Shown: positions 8,814-15,801 of the stretch, one piece after another
Numbering within the stretch: the stretch's first letter is position 1
Layout: the number at the start of each line of letters is the position of its first letter
NCBI RefSeq assembly: GCF_001866665.1
Contig: NZ_MLYO01000067.1
Span: forward strand, 1-62,016
Reading direction: 5' to 3'
Length of the DNA stretch: 62,016 bases
Source of the DNA: Streptomyces monashensis
Lineage (GTDB): Bacteria > Actinomycetota > Actinomycetes > Streptomycetales > Streptomycetaceae
Made by a program: the position numbers and the translations under genes
The notes under the pieces: model-generated
What the model saw: only the letters and a program-made list of their open reading frames with translations
Database searches by the model: none
Told to the model about the DNA's origin: nothing

Positions 8814-9749
8814 GTGCAGGCATTGGATGACTGGCTCGCTGACCGGCGAGAGGCTCTCAAGGCCACAGGCCGGGAGAAGGTGACCTGCTTCGAGCGGGCC
8901 GCTGAGGCATTGCCTACCTACGTGGCGGCCTTGGAGTTGACCGACCTCGGCCCGATGGTCGGGAGCCCACTGTCTCCCAACGTGCTCCGCGAGGTCCGGC
9001 TGGGCGATGGATCTGTCGCCGTTCTGAAGCTGATCGGCGAACCCCAGCACGCGGAGGCCGCGACGTTGGCGGTCTGGACCGCACACCGGGTGCCGTGCGC
9101 TCCTCTCCTCGACCACGGTGTCGGTGCCCATGCCCCAGATGTCACTCACCTGTTGCTGGGGAAGGTCTCGGGCGTCGGGCTGCCGCACACAGAGATGGCC
9201 GCAGCCACGAAACAGGTCGTCAGGTTGTTCCATCAGGCGCATCTGACACCGCCAGCTGGAGTGGCGCGCTTGCAGGACTTCCTCGGGCCCAAGCTTCATA
9301 ACGCCGTACGGGTCTGGCACGAGGCCGGACTGCCCGCGCCCGACGGCGTGTTGCACGTCCTTGAGGATCCGACGATCGAGCCGGTTCTGCTGCACGGTGA
9401 TGCGGTCGGGTTCAATCTCCTGAGATCGGGGGGCGAACTCGCGCTCATCGACCCCGCAGGCGTGTGCGGACCGGCGGAGTTCGATGCCGCGCGCTGGGTG
9501 GCACGATGCCTGGCCGTCACCGGCCCGAGCGCCTTGGCTGGCCTGACTGAAACCGCACTGTCCGCAGACCCGTCGCTGAGCCGACGCTTGTTGGACGTGT
9601 GCGTCGCGGTCGAGCTGGTTATTGAGGTTCGGCATCGGACAACCAGCCCGGACGTGTTTCTCAGTATCGGGGCCCCAGCGCAGACCTTCACCGCCGACAC
9701 CCGTCGGCTCGCCGAGGCGGTGGCCCATCGCTTGACAGAGGCCCGATGA
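8814..9749 (+). CDS. Aminoglycoside phosphotransferase-like kinase
   Basis: A 311-residue protein of the APH/choline-kinase fold, closest in look to the streptomycin/hydroxyurea kinase group. The Brenner motif is LLHGDAVGFNLL at about residues 193-204, with the catalytic Asp, and the metal-binding IDPAGV follows about 15 residues later, then FDAARWVAR. The N-terminal lobe has a plausible nucleotide-binding Lys in VAVLKLIG. The start is the GTG at 8814, seven bases after GGAGG. It stands alone, with the IS1380 element just downstream. It could inactivate an antibiotic or phosphorylate a metabolite; the sequence does not decide between them. Confidence 0.7.
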   Translation: MQALDDWLADRREALKATGREKVTCFERAAEALPTYVAALELTDLGPMVGSPLSPNVLREVRLGDGSVAVLKLIGEPQHAEAATLAVWTAHRVPCAPLLDHGVGAHAPDVTHLLLGKVSGVGLPHTEMAAATKQVVRLFHQAHLTPPAGVARLQDFLGPKLHNAVRVWHEAGLPAPDGVLHVLEDPTIEPVLLHGDAVGFNLLRSGGELALIDPAGVCGPAEFDAARWVARCLAVTGPSALAGLTETALSADPSLSRRLLDVCVAVELVIEVRHRTTSPDVFLSIGAPAQTFTADTRRLAEAVAHRLTEAR

Positions 9750-9875
9750 TTGGTCGAACGCCTTCAATCGGTGGGTTGTCTGACGGTTGGTCGGGATAGA
9801 AGAGAGTGCCGCTGAGCTGGGACGATAGGGCTTGTCGAAGGTCTTGTACGTCGCCGAGCAAAGGGCACTCTCCAG

Positions 9876-11252
9876 ATGGGCAAGCGTAGCGGGTCCTTCC
9901 CGCGCATCCGGGTATCGAGTGGCGGCTCCGGGGTGGTCTCGCAGGCCGGCGCGGTCCTGCTGGTGGAGACTGTCCGCAGGTGCGGTCTGGACTTGGCGAT
10001 GTCGGCGGCGCTCGCGCCGTGGCGCAGGGCTCGTGCGGTGCACGATCCTGGCAGAGTCCTGCTGGATGTGGCCCTGGCGGTTGCGCTGGGTGGGGATTGC
10101 CTCGCCGACATCGGCATGCTGCGGGCCGAGCCTGCCGTGTTCGGGCCGGTGGCCTCTGACCCGACCGTCTCGCGCCTGCTCGACGCACTGGCCGCAGCCG
10201 GCCCGCGTGCGCTGGAAGGCATCCGGCAGGCCCGGTCCGAAGTCCGCGAACACGTCTGGCGGTTGGCTGGCGAGGCGGCCCCGGACGCGGGCGGCGAGGT
10301 CGTCGTGGACATCGACGGAGTGCTGGTCCTCGCCCACTCCGAGAAGGAGGATGCCGCCGCGACCTGGAAGAAGACGTTCGGCCATCACCCGTTGTTCGCG
10401 TTCGTCGACCACGGCGCCACCGGCTCCGGAGAACCGGTCGCGGGCGTGCTGCGGCCGGGGAATGCGGGCAGCAACACAGCCGCCGACCACATCGCCGTCG
10501 CCCGCCTGGCCCTGGCCCAGCTGCCAAAGAAGTACCGGCGCGGACGGCGGACCCTGGTCCGCACCGACTCCGGCGGTGGCACCCGCGACTTCCTGGACTG
10601 GCTTGCCGCGCGGGGCCGGTGGCTGTCCTATTCGGTCGGGATGACCATCACCGATGCTGTCTATCAGGCCGTTCTCAAGGTGCCCGCCCGGGCCTGGACG
10701 CCAGCCGTCGAGCCGGACGGCGAGGTCCGCCACGGCGCCTGGGTCGCCGAGCTTGCCGGCGACGTGCTCGAGGGCTGGCCGAGCGGTATGAGGCTGATCG
10801 TCCGCAAGGAACGGCCGCATCCCGGCGCGCAGTTGCGTTTTACCGACGCCGATGGGATGCGGCTGACCTGCTTTGCCACCAACACGAAGCAGACGCCGAT
10901 CGCACGGCTGGAGCTACGGCACCGGCAGCGCGCCCGGGCCGAGGACCGCATCCGCGCTGCCCGTGACACCGGCCTGCGCAACCTCCCGCTCCACCGGGCC
11001 GCACAGAACCAGGTCTGGCTGGAGATCGTCCAGATCGCGCTCGACCTACTGGCCTGGATGCCGATGCTGGCCCTTACCGGCCAGCCCCGGCGGTGGGAGC
11101 CCAAGCGACTGAGGTTGCGGCTGTTCTCGGCCGCCGCCCAACTCGTGACGACCGGCCGCCGCCGCTACCTCCGCCTCGCCCGCCACTGGCCCTGGACCGA
11201 CGTGATCACCAGCGCATTCGAGCGGCTCCAAGCCCAGCCGAAGCCCGGCTGA
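9876..11252 (+). CDS. IS1380-family transposase
   Basis: A 458-residue DDE transposase of normal family length. Typical features are the N-terminal SGVVSQAGAVLL, the VVVDIDGVLVLAHSEKE segment carrying the first catalytic Asp, VRTDSGGGTRDFLDWL carrying the second, and a C-terminal helical domain with QNQVWLEIVQIALDLLAWMPML, where the final Glu is expected. The frame is uninterrupted, so this may be the only intact transposase in the window. The ATG at 9876 is the only reasonable start. The long leader with a possible hairpin could damp read-in transcription. Confidence 0.9.
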   Translation: MGKRSGSFPRIRVSSGGSGVVSQAGAVLLVETVRRCGLDLAMSAALAPWRRARAVHDPGRVLLDVALAVALGGDCLADIGMLRAEPAVFGPVASDPTVSRLLDALAAAGPRALEGIRQARSEVREHVWRLAGEAAPDAGGEVVVDIDGVLVLAHSEKEDAAATWKKTFGHHPLFAFVDHGATGSGEPVAGVLRPGNAGSNTAADHIAVARLALAQLPKKYRRGRRTLVRTDSGGGTRDFLDWLAARGRWLSYSVGMTITDAVYQAVLKVPARAWTPAVEPDGEVRHGAWVAELAGDVLEGWPSGMRLIVRKERPHPGAQLRFTDADGMRLTCFATNTKQTPIARLELRHRQRARAEDRIRAARDTGLRNLPLHRAAQNQVWLEIVQIALDLLAWMPMLALTGQPRRWEPKRLRLRLFSAAAQLVTTGRRRYLRLARHWPWTDVITSAFERLQAQPKPG

Positions 11253-11380
11253 CCAGTGAAGACGTCCCACCCCGACGAGTCGAACCCACTTCCGGAACCG
11301 TGGAACCGGTGCCCACCCGACGCGACAGTCGGGCCACCGCTATACCCGCAGCCGGAGGCAACAACTCCCAGAAGGCCAAA

Positions 11381-11408
11381 AGGGTCCGTCAGCAAGCTGA
11401 CGGACCCT
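11381..11408 (+). terminator. Hairpin terminator downstream of the IS1380 transposase
   Basis: A perfect 13-bp stem, AGGGTCCGTCAGC, with a two-base loop and its exact complement. It is GC-rich without a U run, as is usual in actinobacteria. Confidence 0.7.
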
Positions 11409-11519
11409 CACGCAAGATCGAGGCTAACCAGCCGTGTGACACCGCGAATACGAAAACTCCGCACTACCGAGACTTTCGTCGACGCGACCGGGCCACTTTT
11501 CGTCCTGCTTCACCGCGCG

Positions 11520-11962
11520 CAGTCATCGGCATCTCCCAGGGCGACCTGTGCGACCGCACGAAGTACGAGTTCCTGGCCGACGGCAGGCCCGTGCAACTGT
11601 CCACGAGCTGGGAGCCGTACGACCTCACCGCCGGCATTCTCGTCGTCCTCCCGGAGAGAGGACCGCGCGCCGGGGCGGGCGTCGTAAACCGCATGGCCGC
11701 TCAGCTACGCCGTGGAGCGGCCAGAGCCGAGGCAGGCGACTGCCGAGGAGGCGTCACACCTGGGCATCCAGAAGGCTGCGCTCGTCACACACATCCGGCG
11801 GACGTACTACAGCGACCAGGGGCGACCTGTGGAGACGGCGGACATCGTCGTGCCCGCCGCGCACTGCGAGATCGTGTGCGAGATCCCGATCGACCGCTGG
11901 AAGCGTGGGGCAGTCACGGGCAGCACGTGTGTCGAAATCCCGAGCATGAGCGGCCCGGATAG
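11520..11962 (+). pseudogene. GntR-family regulator remnant (UTRA domain), frameshifted
   Basis: Two frames together give a UTRA effector domain: first CDRTKYEFLADGRPVQLSTSWEP and VLPERGP to about 11700, then from about 11715 RQATAEEASHLGIQKAALVTHIRRTYYSDQGRPVETADIVV. GntR/HutC regulators have an N-terminal winged helix that is missing here, and one frameshift near 11700 splits what is left. The IS1380 element ends just upstream and probably removed the DNA-binding half. Confidence 0.75.
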
Positions 11963-12032
11963 CGTTGAGGTCATGGCAGACTGTTGCGTCCACCGGCATC
12001 CGCACCACACGCGGCTACCGGCCTTGTCGCGC

Positions 12033-12797
12033 TCACAGATTGATGACAGATGCCAGCCCGCCGTCGACCAGAATGTCCGCGCCGGTGACGAATGCGGACA
12101 GGTCGCCAGCGAGATAGAGCACCGCGTTCGCGATGTCCTCCGGTGCGCAGACCGTGCGCAGCGGAGTGCGATCGGCGATGTGATCGCGGCCCTCAGGTCG
12201 GGAGAGGTGTACCCGTGTCATGCCGGTGAGGATCATGCCGGGGCTGATCGAGTTGACCCGGATGCCTTCCGGTCCGAGTTCGCCGGCGAGTTGGCGTGTG
12301 AGGGCCAGGATCGCGCCCTTCGTGGAGGTGTAGGCGGGGAAGGCGAGTCCGCCGTGGCCCATCATTGAGGAGATCTGGATGATGCTGCCAGGGCGGCTCA
12401 TGTGGGGAACGGCGGCTTTGAGGATGTTGAAGCACCCGGCCAGGTTCACCGCCAGTACGCGGTCCCAGTCCCGGCTGCTGGTTGCTTCGAGCGAGTCGGG
12501 CGCCATGATGCCGGCGGAATTGACGACCACGTCGAAGCGCTCGGCGCCCAGGGCGGCGTTGACCGCCATGACGTCAGAGACGTCGACGAGCCCCACGTCC
12601 GGTTCCCTGACCGCCGCTTTGGCCGCGAGGGCCCTCGTTTTCGTCAGCCCGTCTTCCTCGATGTCGAGGGCGAGGACCGAAGCACCGGCTTTGAGGAGGA
12701 CCAGCGTGGCAGCACGCCCGATACCGGAGCCCGCTCCGGTCACCACGGCGCGGCGGCCACTGAGACTGAGAACCTCAAGAAGAGACGCGTGGACCAC
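12033..12797 (-). CDS. Short-chain dehydrogenase/reductase (SDR)
   Basis: A 254-residue classical SDR. The nucleotide-binding TGAGSGIG is at about 20-27, Asp after the second strand (ALDIEED) suggests NAD rather than NADP, NSAGIM is near 92, the catalytic Ser is in QISSMMG and the YTSTK active-site pair is near 152. LVDGG near the C-terminus is also typical. It likely oxidises or reduces a small alcohol or ketone; the substrate cannot be named. The GTG at 12797 has no strong ribosome binding site. It is transcribed in the same direction as the MarR gene upstream, with a perfect inverted repeat between them, so it is probably the target of that regulator. Confidence 0.85.
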   Translation of the reverse strand: MVHASLLEVLSLSGRRAVVTGAGSGIGRAATLVLLKAGASVLALDIEEDGLTKTRALAAKAAVREPDVGLVDVSDVMAVNAALGAERFDVVVNSAGIMAPDSLEATSSRDWDRVLAVNLAGCFNILKAAVPHMSRPGSIIQISSMMGHGGLAFPAYTSTKGAILALTRQLAGELGPEGIRVNSISPGMILTGMTRVHLSRPEGRDHIADRTPLRTVCAPEDIANAVLYLAGDLSAFVTGADILVDGGLASVINL

Positions 12798-12867
12798 GAC
12801 GGCACGCCCGCTTTCGCTGTATGCGCCACGTCCCGGTTGGCTGTGCCACGGATACCGCGAAACTTAG

Positions 12868-12897
12868 CACAAGATCTTGCTATAGTAAGATCTTGTG
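12868..12897. promoter_or_regulatory. Probable MarR operator upstream of the SDR gene
   Basis: CACAAGATCTT (12868-12878) and AAGATCTTGTG (12887-12897) form a perfect 11-bp inverted repeat; each arm also contains the palindrome AAGATCTT. It is AT-rich against its surroundings and lies about 75 bp before the SDR start and just after the MarR gene. Confidence 0.75.
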
Positions 12898-12941
12898 TCT
12901 AGCTTCCCGTGCAGCGTGCCGACGGTGGAAGTGTGCGGAGG

Positions 12942-13409
12942 CTATTCCGCGGAGCGGAGCAGGGCCCGGCTCTCGACCAATAGCTGGCGCAGCGTCTCGT
13001 GGCGCCTCTTCCCGAGGAGCCCGACGAGCTGATCATCCGTCGCCCGTTCGCGCTCGGAGGCCATCTCGGCCGTGTGTCGGCCCTCGTCGGTGAGGTGCAG
13101 GCCGACGCCGCGTCCCTTCTTCAGGCGCCGCTCGATCAGCCCTAGCTTTTCAAGGCGGGCGACGATCTGGCTGATGCTCTGCGGGGACTTGGGCTTGCGG
13201 CGAGCCATCTCGGCGACGGTGACGCCTGGCTCGGCATAGACGGTCATCAACATCCCGCTGGAGGCCGTAGAGATGGGGAGATCCGCCAGCGCCGCTTCGC
13301 CCCGAAGCTCGACATATGCCGAGACCTCCCACAACAGATCACTCAGTATCGCGTTCGCGGTACCCGGAGTGGGCGGCGCGCCTGCCCCGGTCTCGTCCTC
13401 TCGGTTCAT
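12942..13409 (-). CDS. MarR-family transcriptional regulator
   Basis: A 155-residue winged-helix regulator of ordinary MarR length. The recognition region is VTVAEMARRKPKSPQSISQIVARLEKLGLIERR at about residues 65-97, followed by a basic wing (KKGRGVGLHLTDEGR) and a C-terminal dimerisation helix. The start is the ATG at 13409. It lies immediately upstream of the SDR gene on the same strand with a clear palindrome in between, so repression of the SDR gene, relieved by a phenolic or similar ligand, is the likely role. The ligand is unknown. Confidence 0.85.
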   Translation of the reverse strand: MNREDETGAGAPPTPGTANAILSDLLWEVSAYVELRGEAALADLPISTASSGMLMTVYAEPGVTVAEMARRKPKSPQSISQIVARLEKLGLIERRLKKGRGVGLHLTDEGRHTAEMASERERATDDQLVGLLGKRRHETLRQLLVESRALLRSAE

Positions 13410-13704
13410 GCATTGACGGTACCCTCAGGCCGTCCGGCTTCCGGTGTGACGCCGTGAGGGGGTAGTCGAACGGTCGGCAGCCAGCCTGCGGATCGGCGTC
13501 CGTAGCAGGTACGTGCTCGCGTCGAGCCTGCCTTCGCCCGCATGAAGTCCCGGTAGCCCTTGGCGACTGCCGCCACAGGGGGCGACGGCGCCCACCCGCC
13601 ATGCTCGGCATCGCTCGGATACACAACTCCACCCTCGCCGGATCATCCGCCGGCCCGTAGAGCGGCCCATCGCACCAAGGCGGCTCACGGATCACGTACG
13701 GGAC
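13410..13704. other. Intergenic region, no gene seen
   Basis: About 295 bp between the MarR start and the end of the DinB-like gene. Open frames here show no protein-like features. Confidence 0.35.
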
Positions 13705-14202
13705 TTACTGTTCGGCGATTCCGTCGATGCGCTCGCGGAGGAGATCAGCGTGGCCGTTGTGCCGCGCGTACTCCTCGATCATGTGGGTGAGGATGTAGCG
13801 GAGAGAGAAGACGTCGTCTCGGTACCGCCCGGTGGCGTCGGGGGACTGGGCGGCATCCACGATGTCGCGGGATCGGGCGCACTCCTCGTGCCAGATCGCG
13901 AACGCCTCGCACGGGTCTGCGGTGTCGACGTCGAAAGCGCCGCCGGCGCTTCGGGGCCAGTGCACGTTACTGTGCTCGCCGTTCAACACGTTGCGGAACC
14001 AGGTCCGCTCGACGTCAGCCATGTGCCGGACGAGGCCGAGCAGCGACAAGCCGGAGGGCCGCACGGCCTTTTCCCTGAGCTGCTCGGCTGTGAGCCCCGC
14101 ACATGCCATGGCCAGCGTGTCCCGCTGGCGCTGCAGGAAGCCGGTCAGCGTGGCGTGCTCATCGGCCACCCGCGGAGGTTCGGTCCTCTCCTGGTTGTCC
14201 AT
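13705..14202 (-). CDS. DinB-like protein (DUF664, mycothiol-dependent enzyme superfamily)
   Basis: A 165-residue four-helix protein. The family hallmarks are LAMACAGLTAEQL, the metal-ligand helix LGLVRHMADVERTWF with its first His, and the C-terminal HMIEEYARHNGHADLLRE that carries two further His. Members use a divalent metal and often a thiol cofactor such as mycothiol, in detoxification or maleylpyruvate-type isomerisation. The start at 14202 has a poor ribosome binding site. It is monocistronic. Confidence 0.85.
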   Translation of the reverse strand: MDNQERTEPPRVADEHATLTGFLQRQRDTLAMACAGLTAEQLREKAVRPSGLSLLGLVRHMADVERTWFRNVLNGEHSNVHWPRSAGGAFDVDTADPCEAFAIWHEECARSRDIVDAAQSPDATGRYRDDVFSLRYILTHMIEEYARHNGHADLLRERIDGIAEQ

Positions 14203-15060
14203 CGGACCATCATGACAGCGAGGGGCGCACGGCAGTGGGATCTCTGCGGCTGACCTGCGCCGCCGATGACCGGCTGCCGCTCGGCAGTTCGCCTCGAGCC
14301 TTCGGAGTGTGGGGTCCGGCCTTGGCGCGCGTCCGGTGGTGGCTCCGCCCCGCCCCGCCGTCGGCCGACGCCGTGGTGCACAGCCCCGGGGCGGCTCCCC
14401 CCTTTGCCCCCGGGAGACGCGGCACGGGGCCGTGGCGCGCCCATCCCCGCCCCACCCGTCCCCGGGGCCGGCGGCCCCGGGCCCGCACCTGACCGTCCCG
14501 GGCTCCGTCAGGGGCGCGGCGCCCGCCGCCCACGAAGCCCCCGGCAGGGGGCGTGCCCCTACCGGCCGACAGCCGATCCCGCCGGGAATTGGTGTCGCAC
14601 GGGCCCGTGGGAGGTGGCGGCCGCCAGGCCGTGGTCCCCATGCTGCGCCCCACCCTCGCCAGGGGGGCCGACAGGCCTGGACCGGCACTCGACGCCCCGG
14701 GTCCCGTCAGGGGCCCGGCCCCGACTCCGCACAAAGCCCCCGACAGGGGTACACGGAGATGACCAGGGCGGTCAGAGAAGCCACCAGCGGCACCGACGTG
14801 CCGGCCGTCTGCGCGTACTTCTTCCCTCCGCGCCTTACGCGTGGTCCGGCCTCCTCAGCCCGTGACCGGGGGCCCTGTGCGTCCTGCTCGTCCGACACCG
14901 AGACCTCCCGCCCACGCTCGCCGACCAGGACAGCCAAAGGGTTTGACGCCGCTGACCCAACCCTGCTCGATGGGGCCAAACGCGGGTGCGGCGAGCAGGG
15001 CGTGGCAGCGTGACGTGATCACGAACTGACTCGTAGCGTGGCCTTCGCGGGCTACGGGTG
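14203..15060. other. Long GC-rich non-coding stretch with many short inverted repeats
   Basis: About 850 bp without a believable gene. The centre (14350-14760) is extremely G/C-rich and has several potential hairpins, for example GGGGCC/GGCCCC around 14463-14480. Two related segments, near 14490-14550 and 14690-14750, share the pattern cgtcaggggc followed by aagcccccg-caggggg, so it may contain a diverged direct repeat. The open frames across it on both strands show only the compositional bias. Confidence 0.4.
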
Positions 15061-15075
15061 CTGAGTGCATGCCAG

Positions 15076-15500
15076 TCAGGGCGTGGGTGGGACGGCGCGG
15101 GCCAAAGGTTCCAGGTCTCCGTACAGGGCGGCATGGAGTGCGGCGGCGAGTTCGCGGGCTCGTTCTTCGCTCTGAACGCCGTGCATCATGAAGTAGATCG
15201 GCCCCGTGTAGGCATCCAGGTCGACCTCGCGGTTTTGGACCAGGCGAGTGATCGCGGCCCGGACCGCCTCGTTGAGGTCGTGGTGACAGCATGGTGGGAG
15301 CCAGCGGTGAGCGTGTCCGCCTTCACGATCCACCGTCGGCGTCTTTCGAATTCGATGGCGACGAACACAACGTTGTGCGCCATGGCATTGCGGTAGACGT
15401 CGCGGAAGGCGTCAGTGCCGGTGGCATCGGGGATCAGGAGGGCGGGGCAGGGAACCGGCAGCGGCTGCACCAGGGCATTGTGCCAAGAGGTGAGATCCAT
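15076..15500 (-). pseudogene. Frameshifted gene of unknown family
   Basis: From an ATG at 15500 one frame reads MDLTSWHNALVQPLPV, then FRDVYRNAMAHNVVFVAIEFERRRRWIVKADTLTAG to about 15300. A different frame then gives HHDLNEAVRAAITRLVQNREVDLDAYTGPIYFMM and continues to a stop at 15076. Both halves look like real protein and join smoothly with a shift near 15295, giving about 140 residues. No family recognised. Confidence 0.45.
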
Positions 15501-15801
15501 TGGCATCCGGGACACGATGGAGCGATTGAACCGCCCCTGCTCGAATAGAGACTCCGGCCTGCGACTGGATGTTGGGCACGACACGGCGAACGGCCATCGG
15601 CGACTCCAACAAGAAGGAAAGTGACTCTGTCTCCCCAGGACTGCGACACGTCCACAGCCGCACATACTTTCGATATGCGCCCTAACTCCGTTTGCCGCGC
15701 AGCGACATGATTTCGCCACATATCTCAAGCTGCGTCACCCCCTGCTGTGTCTTGGGGACGATGTGATGTGCTGACGTGCGTTCCCGATCTTCGGTACAGG
15801 G

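Larger units (their letters stand above)
9780..11440 (+). mobile_element. IS1380-family insertion sequence (ends approximate)
   Basis: The element holds the transposase at 9876-11252, a transcription terminator at 11381-11408 and a leader with a long-range inverted repeat (GAGAGTGCC at 9802 and GGCACTCTC at 9864). Possible terminal inverted repeats are ACGGTTGGT near 9783 and the complement of ACCAGCCGT near 11428, about 10 of 17 matches. No target duplication could be defined. It lies directly before a GntR-type gene that has lost its N-terminus. Confidence 0.6.

Noticed and set aside
10970..10990. CTGCGCAA inside the IS1380 transposase gene
   Set aside because: It is part of Leu-Arg-Asn codons in coding sequence and has no arms.
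14203..15060. Telomere-like palindromes
   Set aside because: The hairpins do not match the ordered palindromes of Streptomyces telomeres and the region is internal to the window.
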